Assembly: GCA_030149525.1 (NCBI GenBank)
Contig: JASBRJ010000377.1
Location: 1 to 64,000 of the forward strand
Length of the DNA: 64,000 nucleotides
Direction: 5' to 3'
Source: a bacterium
GTDB lineage: Bacteria > Vulcanimicrobiota > Xenobia > Xenobiales > JADMJV01
The translations under genes and the position numbers were made by a program. Positions 25,690-34,386 of the stretch are shown one piece after another (positions within the stretch are counted from its first letter, which is position 1; each line of letters begins with the position of its first letter). The notes under the pieces were generated by a model that did no database searches, was not told the origin of the DNA, and worked only from the letters and a program-made list of their open reading frames with translations.

Positions 25690-27327
25690 TCAAGAGAAAG
25701 AACTTATAAAGCGGTTCACGATGGCGCGACAGTCCTCAACCTTAGCCTGCAGCCCAAACACCCCACCCGGCTCCTCCAATCGCGAACGCGCAAAAGCCTC
25801 GCAAGCCCCCGGAGTGGTACTTTGTTCCATCAATTGCATCTGCCAGTGAACCGCAAGCGACTGGGCCAGGCGACGAGCAGAGAACGGCTGGGCCAACTGG
25901 ACGATCTTTGCCTGCAGAGACTGCTTGGTTACATGTTCTGATTGAGACACCTCGGAGAGAAACGCATCCAACGACTCCGGCTCCTTCTGAAAGGAGCGGA
26001 GGATGTCCAGTGAAATCACGTTGCCGGACCCCTCCCAGACAGAGAGAAGAGGGGATTCTCTGAAGATTCGTGCCAGGGGAAAGTCTTCCGTGTAGCCGTT
26101 CCCCCCTAGACACTCCAAACACTCCACAACCATTTGCGGACAACGCTTACAAACCCAGAACTTGGCGACCGCCGTGGCCAGGCGAGCGAAGGCCCGTTGC
26201 TGGGGGTCGGCGTGACCCTGTCCATAGGCCCGGCAAAGCCTCTGAATCATCAGCCAGGCCGCCTCCATTTCCAGACACAGGTCGGCCAAGACGTTGATCA
26301 TCAGCGGTTGCTCGATCAGCACCGAGCCGAAAGCCATTCGGTGATTGACATGGTGGAGAGCTTGGGTGAGAGCCGCCCTCATCAAGGCAGCGCTTCCAAT
26401 CACGCAATCCAGACGGGTGTGATTGACCATTTCAATAATGGTCGGCACGCCTCGCCCTTCCTCGCCGACTCTCACCGCCCAGGTGTCCTCATACTCAATC
26501 TCCGAAGAGGCGTTGGACTTGTTGCCGAGCTTGTTCTTCAGACGAACTACTCGGAGCGAGTTTTTGCTGCCGTCGGGCTTAAAACGAGGAACAAAAAAAC
26601 AGGTCAGACCGCCCTCGGCCTGAGCCAGGGTGAGAAAGGCGTCGCACATGGGCGCCGAACAGAACCACTTGTGCCCTCGGAGTGAGTAATAGTCTCCCTC
26701 TAGATGGGTGGCTTGAGTGGTGTTGGCCCGTACATCGGACCCACCTTGCTTTTCCGTCATGGCCATACCCATAGTCGCCCCGGTCTTCTGTTCCACCGGC
26801 AAGAAACGGTGATCGTAAACTTTTGCCGTCAGCTTAGGTATCCAAACCGACTTGATTTCCTCAGGGGCGTAGCGTTGCAGGGCCGGGACCCCGGCAAATG
26901 TCATGGTGAGTGGACAACCCACTCCCGCCTCAATCTGGCTCAACATATAGTGACCGGCAGCGCGCTCCAGATGAGATTCTGCAGAGGGTTCGTCGGTTGT
27001 CCAGGGTAGACAGTGAACGCCGAACCCCATTCCGGCACTGAACATTTGATGATAGGCGGGATGAAATTCCACCGTATCGGCTCTCTGCCCGTAGCGATCA
27101 TGGGTGCTCAGGACGGGTGGATACTCATTGGCCAGAACGCCTGCTCGAATATACTCGGAACTTCCCAGACGGGCTCCGAAGTCGCAAAGCCTCTGTCGGG
27201 CATCGTCGGGCAACGGCAGTTGCTTGAGCAGTGGGTCGACCTCGTAGAGATTGTAATTTTCCAATACGGGGACCTGATTGATCACCTCGTGAGTAGAGAG
27301 GGCGTTCGTTTTTTCTTTGACTGGCAT
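25690..27327 (-). CDS. aidB: AidB-family acyl-CoA dehydrogenase-like flavoprotein
   Basis: The 545-residue product aligns by eye with E. coli AidB over its length: LANEYPPVLSTHDRYGQR near the start, GMAMTEKQGGSDVRANTT, GHKWFCSAPMCDA, KNKLGNKSNASSEIEYED, and LGGNGYTEDFPLARIFRE. AidB binds FAD and DNA and is induced by alkylation; it has weak acyl-CoA dehydrogenase activity. The start ATG has GGAG 7 bases upstream. Its upstream neighbour ends 2 bases before, so the two are co-translated. Confidence 0.93.
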   Translation of the reverse strand: MPVKEKTNALSTHEVINQVPVLENYNLYEVDPLLKQLPLPDDARQRLCDFGARLGSSEYIRAGVLANEYPPVLSTHDRYGQRADTVEFHPAYHQMFSAGMGFGVHCLPWTTDEPSAESHLERAAGHYMLSQIEAGVGCPLTMTFAGVPALQRYAPEEIKSVWIPKLTAKVYDHRFLPVEQKTGATMGMAMTEKQGGSDVRANTTQATHLEGDYYSLRGHKWFCSAPMCDAFLTLAQAEGGLTCFFVPRFKPDGSKNSLRVVRLKNKLGNKSNASSEIEYEDTWAVRVGEEGRGVPTIIEMVNHTRLDCVIGSAALMRAALTQALHHVNHRMAFGSVLIEQPLMINVLADLCLEMEAAWLMIQRLCRAYGQGHADPQQRAFARLATAVAKFWVCKRCPQMVVECLECLGGNGYTEDFPLARIFRESPLLSVWEGSGNVISLDILRSFQKEPESLDAFLSEVSQSEHVTKQSLQAKIVQLAQPFSARRLAQSLAVHWQMQLMEQSTTPGACEAFARSRLEEPGGVFGLQAKVEDCRAIVNRFISSFS

Positions 27328-27329
27328 AT

Positions 27330-27827
27330 TTACTCCGGGCCCGGGCCTAAAAAGATTTGACTCACCTTATCTTCGGTTAAGGTGAAGACAAGCATGGTCC
27401 AACTGTCGGTCAGAAGAACCGAGCAACTGTCGGAACTGATGGAAACTTCGTTCTTGGGATTCATCTGCAGCCCTGAAACATAGGCCTTAGCCTTAGCAGC
27501 CGGACTGCCGATCCCAATACCATCCCAGCCGATCCACTGGCAAGGCTTCTCGGCCTGTATTCGATAAACTCGAAGCGTCTCAGCTTGTTCCGATTGGGCC
27601 ATATCCAATGTGACACCGATTTTGGGATAGGACCATTTTTGCACTGTTTCACCGGTCGCCGCCTCAAAAAGCTTCTCGCCCTTCTTGGCGGGCTTTCCGA
27701 GGGCAGCCACCACCTCTTCGGCCGTCTGGTCGAGCTTGAGTTTTCCAAAGGCGTCGACGGGGGTGTCGGCAAGCGTCCACCCCCCTACCGAAAGTAAGAA
27801 AACAAGGGACAGTAAGAATCGTTTCAT
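27330..27827 (-). CDS. Small secreted SmpA/BamE-like protein
   Basis: I use ATG 27827 (GGGAAAC 3 bases upstream) because it begins a signal peptide, KRFLLSLVFLLSVGGWTLA; the longer frame from 27935 lacks support. The 165-residue protein has two similar segments of the SmpA/OmlA style: LKLDQTAEEVVAALGKPAKKGEKL and GIGIGSPAAKAKAYVSG. This suggests a duplicated small periplasmic fold. It stops 2 bases before aidB. Why an exported protein is coupled to a cytoplasmic flavoprotein is unclear. Confidence 0.75.
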   Translation of the reverse strand: MKRFLLSLVFLLSVGGWTLADTPVDAFGKLKLDQTAEEVVAALGKPAKKGEKLFEAATGETVQKWSYPKIGVTLDMAQSEQAETLRVYRIQAEKPCQWIGWDGIGIGSPAAKAKAYVSGLQMNPKNEVSISSDSCSVLLTDSWTMLVFTLTEDKVSQIFLGPGPE

Positions 27828-27927
27828 CGTTTCCCATGGTTCTCGGAGCCCTGTCCAAACCCCCTCCCCATTCCCCCCGGAAGGTAAGAGAAAGAGTCCG
27901 ACCAAAACTTCTCCAGGAGTAGACATC

Positions 27928-29847
27928 TTGGACAATCTCGACGATTTCCTTCAAGATCAAACCGCCCAGGGGCAGCAGGACTCGCGGGGTACGTTTACCG
28001 TTTCGATGGAAAAGGCCACTTGGAAGCTGTCCCAGTTCCGACTGGCCGATCGCTCCCTTTTCCTTCTCCATCTGCTGGCCTGCGCCGTCGCCAATGAGGC
28101 CAACGTTTTCCGGGCCAACACAAGCTTGACCAGCAAGAAGCTCAGCTTTTACTTTGATGGCCACCCATTCTCGGCGGCCGACCTCAGCCTTCTCAGCCAA
28201 CCGGTGATGGATGGTCGCCGACCACAGCGACTCAGAGAACTGGCCATCGCCCTCTCGGCAGCCTCGGCCGACACCGACCTCGAATTTGTCACTCTTTCGG
28301 AAACATCGGGGCTTCGCCTGAGCTTCTCCGAAGGCGGGGCCAAGATGGAAGAGTTCCACTCGGATGACCTGGAACCCGGACATCACCTCCTGCTCAAGAG
28401 ATGGAGTCTCCCAAAGCCTCTTGAGCCTTTAAAGTCCAGGGGTCTGTACGCCCCCCTGGACATTCAGTTGAACGGCAAGCGGAAGAGCAAGAGATTCGAC
28501 TTCGGAGGCTCCCAAAGAATGCTCTTTAGCCTCTATCAGAGACACGGAGCCACCGCCATCCCCGTTCAGCAACCAAACGACGAAACACCTCGTTTTGAAA
28601 TCACCGGAGAAAACAAGCCGTCCTTCTGCCTGGCCCTGACCTGGCCCACCATCGCCCAGGCCGAGGGGTGGTCCGTCCTGTCCAACGGTGTCCAGTACCC
28701 CCTGACAGACCCGCCATTTCAGTTCCCCTTTCTATGCGGGGTCATCGAGGGCTCTCATCTCAAAAAAGACATCTCCCTTAATGGCTTTGTGGAAGACGAC
28801 AAATACCTAGCCCTGATGGAGGAGGTCCGCTCAGGAATCGACGAGCTTTTCCATCGCTACTTTGCCCGACCGGGAGACATCTCCGACAATTTCCGAGAAC
28901 AGATGGCCCTAGAACTCTCCATTTGGTACACCGACCGACCCATCCCCAGCGGCGTCAAAGCTTTCCTCGTCAACCTGGAGAACCACGACTCCAATAGCGG
29001 CGTTCTTGCTCGCATCGCCGCCGAGGCGCTGAACACGAATTCCTGGGAGGATTTCGAAGCCACCAGGCTTTCCATCCGGCGTCGCTTTCAACAGACCTAT
29101 CTCAAAGGGAGCCTGTCCACGGCCCTGTCCTGGCTGGACAAGGAAGAGTTCTTTCTTTCTCAGGGCCAAAGAGACCTCACCTCGCTGCGGCAACTCCGAT
29201 ATTTTCTCTTGCACATTCACCAGGAGCCTCAGGTTCACGAACTCCCTCAAGCCGAAGACCGCCTGGCCGAAGTTCGCTCCCTTCTTTGTCGACTTGAGCA
29301 TCTCAGCCCCAAAGATGCCCTGGCCATCCTGAAGAAGTCGACCCCCCCGGCACGCCTGTCCAGGCCCCTGCAACACTTTCTTCAGACCGTCAGCCTCAAT
29401 CAACCGGACGACCTACCCCGAGAGAACGACAGATGGACTTTCGGCTTCAAACTCTGGCAATTGGCAAAAGCCCGGAAGTTCGACGAACTCGCCCACCTGT
29501 TGAACGACAAAGACAATCTCAAGAATCTGGTGTGGCGAGTGATCATCCTCACCTATTTCCGGGGACAGATGAGTCGACTTCAGTCTTTTCGTTGGGGAAT
29601 CCACACCAGATTCGATTGCTGGAGAGAAGAACGCCTCTTATTGAAGCGCTGTCAAAGGCTCATCCGTCGGATTAAAACCCAGCCCTATCAGAATCATTCT
29701 TACTTTCTCGGGCCCGACTACCGCGATTGTTTAGAAGTTCTCGTCTTCGCTCAAATGATTCCCATGGTCCAGGAAGGTTTCGAACCCGAAGCTCGGGCTT
29801 TGTTGGGGCGAGCTTTGCTTCTGCAAAGCGTTCTGGAGCAGTTCTAA
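27928..29847 (+). CDS. Large cytoplasmic hypothetical protein
   Basis: I choose TTG 27928 with CAGGAG 8 bases upstream; the frame is open further left but overlaps the divergent gene. The product is 639 residues, without signal or membrane segments. The N-terminal 110 residues (ADRSLFLLHLLACAVANEA, LSFYFDGHPFSAADL, then RLRELAIAL) faintly recall a GHKL-type ATPase fold without its usual Asn/Asp motifs. The middle is mixed and the last 300 residues are helical, TPR-like. No family recognised. Its stop overlaps lptF by 4 bases tail to tail. Confidence 0.75.
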   Translation: MDNLDDFLQDQTAQGQQDSRGTFTVSMEKATWKLSQFRLADRSLFLLHLLACAVANEANVFRANTSLTSKKLSFYFDGHPFSAADLSLLSQPVMDGRRPQRLRELAIALSAASADTDLEFVTLSETSGLRLSFSEGGAKMEEFHSDDLEPGHHLLLKRWSLPKPLEPLKSRGLYAPLDIQLNGKRKSKRFDFGGSQRMLFSLYQRHGATAIPVQQPNDETPRFEITGENKPSFCLALTWPTIAQAEGWSVLSNGVQYPLTDPPFQFPFLCGVIEGSHLKKDISLNGFVEDDKYLALMEEVRSGIDELFHRYFARPGDISDNFREQMALELSIWYTDRPIPSGVKAFLVNLENHDSNSGVLARIAAEALNTNSWEDFEATRLSIRRRFQQTYLKGSLSTALSWLDKEEFFLSQGQRDLTSLRQLRYFLLHIHQEPQVHELPQAEDRLAEVRSLLCRLEHLSPKDALAILKKSTPPARLSRPLQHFLQTVSLNQPDDLPRENDRWTFGFKLWQLAKARKFDELAHLLNDKDNLKNLVWRVIILTYFRGQMSRLQSFRWGIHTRFDCWREERLLLKRCQRLIRRIKTQPYQNHSYFLGPDYRDCLEVLVFAQMIPMVQEGFEPEARALLGRALLLQSVLEQF

Positions 29848-30968
29848 CTTCGCGTGGCGCCTACCAGAAAAAAGAAGCCAAGAGTTCCGAAGATGATGTT
29901 AGGTAGCCAGGCTCCTAATTGAGGGTCCAGCGTCCCCGCCTCACCCAGCACCATCCCCACCGTCATCAAAACGTAGTAGATGAGAATGAAGACAAGTGAG
30001 AGACCGAGACCCATGGATTTGCTGGATCGATGGGGACGAACCCCAAGAGGGATCGCGAAGGTGGCAAAGATGAAAGAGACCCAGGGCAAAGAGGCCTTCT
30101 GGTGATACATCACTTTGTAACGGTCGATCTTCGCCTTGACATCTTTGTTACTGCTGCTCTCTTCCAACTGGAGAACCATCAAAGCGTCGTGTAGTTCGGC
30201 CCGAGTCATTTCCTCCGGCCGGAGCTTACGTTCATTGAGCTCCTCAGGATCGGGCGGAGAAGTTTTTGGGTCGAGACCCGTCCAACCTCGCTCCGAGGAA
30301 GCGTAGTGCAGCGGCTCCTGGTTGGCATCGTACTCGGTAGTTCTAATATTGAAGAGTTCCCAAACCTGACCGGTCCAACGGGCCTTCTCGGCGTAAACCT
30401 CGCGACGACGCATGTTCTCGAAGAAATATAGAATGTAAACACCCTTCATGCTTTTCTCGTCGAGATCGAACTTATGGGCGTAGATGATCTGCTCCAAACC
30501 GCTCTCCAGGGTTCGAGGCTTCGACATTAAGGTCGTCTGGATCATATCTTCTTTCTGAGAGTTCAGAAGAATCTCGTAGGCCCTTTTCATCTTTTGAGGC
30601 ACCACCCGATCGTTCATCCAGTAGCTAAAGCAACTCAAAAAGAAGAAAAACGCCAGAGCCGGCACGGCGATTCTGAAAAACGATATCCCGGAAGCCCTGA
30701 GAGCCGTCAACTCTGCCTCACCAGATAGTCGTCCGAAGGCGAGAAGACAAGCCATGAGTGTTGCCATAGGAAAAGTGAAAACGAGAACCTGGGGAAGTCG
30801 GCAGGCCAGATATTCCAAGACCACACTGAAACCCACCTCCGACTCCGAGATCATCCGAGCCACTCCGATCAGGGTTTCCACCGAGAAAAATAGGATCGTA
30901 AAAGCCCCCAGGCCGAAGATGAAGGGGCTTAAGATTTCTTTCAGGATGTATCGGTCGAGAGTTCTCAC
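29844..30968 (-). CDS. lptF: LPS export permease LptF/LptG (YjgP/YjgQ family)
   Basis: The 374-residue protein begins MRTLDRYILKEILSPFIFG and has three N-terminal helices (about 12-32, 50-75 and 97-118), a large beta-jellyroll periplasmic domain (about 125-270) and three C-terminal helices. This is the LptF/G layout. With LptB it forms the inner-membrane ABC transporter that extracts LPS toward LptC. The gene begins 2 bases after lptB ends. F versus G cannot be settled by eye; a partner permease is not in the window. Confidence 0.9.
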   Translation of the reverse strand: MRTLDRYILKEILSPFIFGLGAFTILFFSVETLIGVARMISESEVGFSVVLEYLACRLPQVLVFTFPMATLMACLLAFGRLSGEAELTALRASGISFFRIAVPALAFFFFLSCFSYWMNDRVVPQKMKRAYEILLNSQKEDMIQTTLMSKPRTLESGLEQIIYAHKFDLDEKSMKGVYILYFFENMRRREVYAEKARWTGQVWELFNIRTTEYDANQEPLHYASSERGWTGLDPKTSPPDPEELNERKLRPEEMTRAELHDALMVLQLEESSSNKDVKAKIDRYKVMYHQKASLPWVSFIFATFAIPLGVRPHRSSKSMGLGLSLVFILIYYVLMTVGMVLGEAGTLDPQLGAWLPNIIFGTLGFFFLVGATRS

Positions 30969-30970
30969 TG

Positions 30971-31747
30971 CTATCCAGTTGTGGCTTCTTGAACAGCACC
31001 CTCATCTACAGGTTTCGCGCCTTCGAAGCCGGTTTGAAAATTCTCCCCGAGATAATATTTACGAGCCAGGGTGCTGGAGGCGATGGTGGCCGCGTCTCCG
31101 TGAACCAGAATCTGGCCTTCTCTTATGATGTAACTGCGGTCGGTGATAGCTAGAGTTTCCCGCACGTTATGGTCGGTGATGAGAACCCCGATGTTTCGAG
31201 ACTTCAGGCGCCGGACAATGTCTTGAATCTCCGACACGGCAATGGGGTCGACCCCGGTGAACGGCTCGTCCAAGAGGAGAAATTTCGGCTCGATAGCAAG
31301 AGAGCGAGCGATCTCCACTCGACGTCGCTCACCACCGGAAACCTCGATGCCGAGACTTTTTCGAACTTTTTGCAGGGAGAAGTCGTTGAGAAGACCTTCC
31401 ATCCGCTCCTGGCGCTCCTTTTTGGGAACCCCCTGGACTTCCCAGGCTAGGGTGATGTTCTGTTCCACCGAGAGGTTACGATAGACCGAGGGCTCTTGGG
31501 CGAGGTAAGCCACTCCGGCTCGGGCTCGTTTGTGAATAGGGTAGCGAGCGATATCCTTGCCGCCCAAAAGAATCTTTCCCTTGTCGGGCTTGAGCAGCCC
31601 GACCACCATGGAAAACGTGGTGGTCTTTCCGGCCCCGTTGGCCCCCAACAGCCCGACCACCTCACCTTGAGACACGTCGAGAGAAACACCCTTGACAACG
31701 CAACGGCGCTTAAAACTCTTTACGAGCTCTCGAACCTCAATTTTCAC
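30971..31747 (-). CDS. lptB: LPS export ABC transporter ATP-binding protein LptB
   Basis: The 258-residue ATPase has Walker A GANGAGKTTT, Q-loop LAQEPSVYRNLSV, signature SGGERRRVE, Walker B FLLLDEPFTGVDP and switch His ITDHNVRETL. The LTDHNVRETL-type switch and the RxxV...GL start fit LptB better than other ABC ATPases. About 25 extra residues at the C-terminus (after YYLGENF) are acidic and not part of the core. It overlaps lptC by 11 bases and precedes lptF by 2, forming lptC-lptB-lptF. Confidence 0.95.
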   Translation of the reverse strand: MKIEVRELVKSFKRRCVVKGVSLDVSQGEVVGLLGANGAGKTTTFSMVVGLLKPDKGKILLGGKDIARYPIHKRARAGVAYLAQEPSVYRNLSVEQNITLAWEVQGVPKKERQERMEGLLNDFSLQKVRKSLGIEVSGGERRRVEIARSLAIEPKFLLLDEPFTGVDPIAVSEIQDIVRRLKSRNIGVLITDHNVRETLAITDRSYIIREGQILVHGDAATIASSTLARKYYLGENFQTGFEGAKPVDEGAVQEATTG

Positions 31748-32354
31748 CTGATGATTTAGCCTTCCGCGGTTCCGAAAAATTCAGTCCCTTAAGACCGCCC
31801 TCACTCTTACCCTTGACTCGACCTTTGAGCTGCACCTTATCGAGTTCTGCGGTGGCCGTCAATGTTTCACCGGTCAACTGAATGTTGGCCCGATTCCAGA
31901 TCACTCCGCCGGAGCCGTAGAATTTTCGGTCCTTACCCTTATAGACAAGGTGTTGGACCTTCAGAGTTTCCGGAAAACCCAGACGAGTGGCCACCGTCTG
32001 ACCCACAAAGGTGATCACTTCCGTATCCATCTGAACATCGGCCTTGGGTGCGTCCACTCTCACCCATTTTTTATCGTTCTCGTCGAGAAGCCACCAGGTA
32101 ACATTGTTAGCCTTAGCGTTGGAGCGGTCGTCGTACCAGTCCACGTCGTCGGCCTCCAGCTCCCACTTCTGACCCTGGCGAAACTTGATAGTCGTCTTGG
32201 CCAGACGAACCGTGTCTTCCGTCATCCCTTTCAAGGGGGAACTCGAGGCCGCAGGACTCGGCGAAGCCGAGGCCTCGGGTGAACCCTTGGACGGATCCGA
32301 TCTCTGACAACCGATAAGAAGAACGGCTATGAGCAACAAAAAAAGCGGTCGCAT
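31737..32354 (-). CDS. lptC: LptC-like LPS export lipoprotein
   Basis: I use ATG 32354, which starts a lipoprotein signal (LFLLLIAVLLIGC, lipobox LIGC); the longer frame adds 20 basic residues. After a Ser/Pro/Ala-rich linker the domain (about residues 45-190) has the repeated beta strands of the LptA/LptC OstA fold, with paired phrases FRQGQKWELEADDVDWYDD and DTEVITFVGQTVA. LptC passes LPS from LptB2FG to LptA. The lipid anchor replaces the usual transmembrane helix, an arrangement seen in some non-proteobacterial diderms. No strong SD is visible. It overlaps lptB by 11 bases. Confidence 0.82.
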   Translation of the reverse strand: MRPLFLLLIAVLLIGCQRSDPSKGSPEASASPSPAASSSPLKGMTEDTVRLAKTTIKFRQGQKWELEADDVDWYDDRSNAKANNVTWWLLDENDKKWVRVDAPKADVQMDTEVITFVGQTVATRLGFPETLKVQHLVYKGKDRKFYGSGGVIWNRANIQLTGETLTATAELDKVQLKGRVKGKSEGGLKGLNFSEPRKAKSSGEN

Positions 32355-32406
32355 CGAAGAAGGTCTTCTGCGAACCGCCTTGTTTCCCGCCCTGAAGCGA
32401 AGGAAA

Positions 32407-33060
32407 CTACACAAAAGAATCGTCGTAAGTGGTTACCTGGGCGTACTTATCGACCCGCACGAGATCGTCCACGTCCACCCCCCCGGCAGACCATCTGTCC
32501 AGGGCGTCGGCGGTCTGGGCCGGCATTCCGATGTAGTCGGAAATGGCGAGAAGACTGGGCTGAGCAGGCCAGCCTCCGGGAAAGACGCTCACCGGGAACG
32601 ACTCCACCAGATAGCCGTGCTGATAGACCTGGACATCCTCACCCTGGCGACGAAGTGTGGTGCTGGGGGTGGAATCGGGATTTCGGATTTCGATGGAACT
32701 CTCGCTGAAGCGCGCGGACACATCGCTATCGAAGCCGGGACGGTCCAGGCGAAGTGAATTCTCGTCTCTCAAGACGTTGAGGTCGGCATAGTGGCCATAC
32801 CTATCCACATGGATATTTTGACCGCTCCTTCGAAAAGTCACGTCGGCATCGATTCCGACTCGGTCCATTCTGACGGTTTCGCCGGATTTGGTGACTCGCA
32901 TCTCAAGGCCTGGGGTGTCTTTATAATCGATATCCACCCTGTCGCCGGTGCGGTTGGTCTCCAGAAAGGTGGAAACTCCCTGACGGAATCGCGTCCGCCC
33001 CTGAGGCACCGGTTGAACACCGTACTGATAAAAACTCTGCACATTCATACTCATAGCCAT
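32407..33060 (-). CDS. Beta-repeat protein with 20-residue Asp/Arg units
   Basis: The 217-residue protein has no signal peptide. Residues about 40-135 contain four to five units of about 20 residues built like GETVRMDRVGIDADVTF, GQNIHVDRYGHYADLNVL and NSLRLDRPGFDSDVSA. The regular strand-turn pattern suggests a small beta-solenoid or beta-roll. The C-terminal 60 residues are less regular. No family is recognised. It is encoded upstream of lptC on the same strand with about 50 bases between, so it may share the transcript. Confidence 0.75.
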   Translation of the reverse strand: MAMSMNVQSFYQYGVQPVPQGRTRFRQGVSTFLETNRTGDRVDIDYKDTPGLEMRVTKSGETVRMDRVGIDADVTFRRSGQNIHVDRYGHYADLNVLRDENSLRLDRPGFDSDVSARFSESSIEIRNPDSTPSTTLRRQGEDVQVYQHGYLVESFPVSVFPGGWPAQPSLLAISDYIGMPAQTADALDRWSAGGVDVDDLVRVDKYAQVTTYDDSFV

Positions 33061-33131
33061 CCTAAGCTACTCCAGAACTCCCAGCCGTCTGTTAACACCT
33101 TGAAACAGTCCTCCCACTTCACTCATGTCGG

Positions 33132-33178
33132 CCCCCTCCCCGGCGCGCCGGGGAGGGGGGACGGCACTCTGTCCCCCC
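33132..33178. repeat. Two GC-rich hairpins sharing one G run (REP-like)
   Basis: Bases 33132-33159 form a perfect 28-bp palindrome centred on GGCGCGCC with C/T-rich and G/A-rich arms. GGGGGGAC (33155-33162) also pairs with GTCCCCCC (33171-33178). The two stems use the same G run and cannot form together. The tract lies between divergent genes. Confidence 0.8.
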
Positions 33179-33297
33179 TCCCCAGACTCCCGGTCTGTCG
33201 GGTCCGGCAATAAAATGTCTAAGGGTGACAGCAGGAACATGCTTGAATCCGGCATACTCTTATGTAGAAATTTATTCAATTTTCTCAAGGAGACATC

Positions 33298-33987
33298 ATG
33301 GAAGTAACCCTGAAAGAAGCAGCCGGGCTTTGTAAGAAGTCGGAAAAAACTCTCAGAAGAAAGATCGAGGCCGGTCTTTTGGACGGGCGCAAAGAGCCCT
33401 TAGAGTTCGGGGGATTTATGTGGATGATCGACGTGGAGAGCTTGGATGAACTCTATCCCGGTTCTCGGCCCTCCAATCTTCCCCAGGTCTACGACGCTCC
33501 CGAACCTCCTCAGGTTCGCCTTAAGAACCGCCCGGAGGAAGACAGAGAACGAACCACGGCTCTTGTAGCCGGCCCCGACGACATGGAGCTCGACGAGGAC
33601 GACGATGATTCCGACGAAGACGGTGAAGAATGGAATGTCCGCCAAAGCTTTTTCGACTATATTCTGGATGAAAATCGTTGCCTGAAGTCCGAACTCAAGC
33701 AAAAAGACGCAAGAATCCTGTCCCTCAACGAGCGAGCCTTTGTTTTGGAGCGGGCTCTCGGTGAGCAGGAGGGAACATCTTCCACTCAGGCACGCGTCCT
33801 GGAGTGGTTCCAGTCTCAGGAAGCCGAGCGCGAGAAGACCCGCAAGGAGACCGAGGAGAAACTTCTCAACGCCGCCCCGGAAAAGGCACAAATCAAACAC
33901 GGCAACCCCTGGATACCTGCCCTGGTGGGTGCTGGAATGATGTTCGCTTTCATGCTGCTGATTTTCAACATGGGTGTGATCGGCTAG
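33298..33987 (+). CDS. HTH protein with coiled coil and C-terminal membrane anchor
   Basis: The 229-residue protein has a strong SD (AAGGAG, 7 bases before the ATG). Residues 1-50 (MEVTLKEAAGLCKKSEKTLRRKIEAGLL) read as an excisionase/MerR-like helix-turn-helix. A proline-rich linker and a very acidic tract (DMELDEDDDDSDEDGEE) follow, then a coiled coil (about 115-195). One C-terminal membrane helix (about 204-226, ending GVIG) comes last. The layout predicts a DNA-binding head tethered to the inner membrane. Function is otherwise unknown. A 14-bp hairpin lies 20 bases past the stop. Confidence 0.8.
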   Translation: MEVTLKEAAGLCKKSEKTLRRKIEAGLLDGRKEPLEFGGFMWMIDVESLDELYPGSRPSNLPQVYDAPEPPQVRLKNRPEEDRERTTALVAGPDDMELDEDDDDSDEDGEEWNVRQSFFDYILDENRCLKSELKQKDARILSLNERAFVLERALGEQEGTSSTQARVLEWFQSQEAEREKTRKETEEKLLNAAPEKAQIKHGNPWIPALVGAGMMFAFMLLIFNMGVIG

Positions 33988-34160
33988 CCCTGATCTTCGG
34001 ACGAGTTTCTGCCGCCGTGTCGCGTCACGGCGGCAGAAAGCCGACTCGTGGTTTCGTGGAGACTTGCCGCAACGTCGTTGAAGCTCTTGATGTTAGTCTG
34101 GGTCTGACGCGTAGCATCGCTTAAAAGGCAAACTGAATCCACAATCTGCTCAGCCGCATC
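33984..34160 (-). CDS. Possible 58-residue coiled-coil protein
   Basis: On the minus strand ATG 34160, with a GAGGCGG-like site just upstream, opens 58 codons to a TAG at 33984. The product is amphipathic and helical (LLSDATRQTQTNIKSF, then AASLHETTSRLSAAV). This recalls the C-terminal hairpin of methyl-accepting chemotaxis proteins. It ends inside the neighbouring plus-strand stop codon and covers the 34001-34049 hairpin. It may be a gene remnant or spurious. Confidence 0.3.
   Translation of the reverse strand, partial: DAAEQIVDSVCLLSDATRQTQTNIKSFNDVAASLHETTSRLSAAVTRHGGRNSSEDQG
34001..34049. terminator. Long perfect hairpin after the HTH gene
   Basis: TTTCTGCCGCCGTG (34006-34019) pairs perfectly with 34026-34039 around a TCGCGT loop; the outer ACGAG/CTCGT extends it. 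There is no T tract, so it may be a hairpin-only terminator or a structured repeat. Confidence 0.55.
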
Positions 34161-34212
34161 CGCCTCGCCTATAGGGTTATCGGCTCTTCCGGGGTTTCTT
34201 TAAATTCCAAGC

Positions 34213-34386
34213 ATGAACCAGTCGCGACGCCGGGGGAGTGCGAACGGCCTTGCCTCAGACACAGAAGCCTTCGAGCGACAGGTCGTTTCGAGGCAGGCAC
34301 AGACCGTGGAGCACAAGCGTCGAGAGGCGAAAGCTCAAAATTCACGAAACCGATACCCGTGCCTGACCTACAAGGAGCATACCTGA
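34213..34386 (+). CDS. Possible 57-residue basic protein upstream of ADP-ribosylglycohydrolase
   Basis: ATG 34213 opens 57 codons (begins MNQSRRRGSANG) that overlap the start of the ADP-ribosylglycohydrolase gene by 28 bases. The product is basic and Arg/Gln-rich and has no clear SD. The overlap would fit a coupled small partner, but coding status is uncertain. Confidence 0.3.
   Translation: MNQSRRRGSANGLASDTEAFERQVVSRQAQTVEHKRREAKAQNSRNRYPCLTYKEHT

Noticed and set aside
33984-34200. Longer chemotaxis-receptor fragment on the minus strand
   Set aside because: Joining the upstream DAAEQIV reading to the coiled-coil frame needs a frameshift near 34140; only the 58-codon frame is supported, and weakly.
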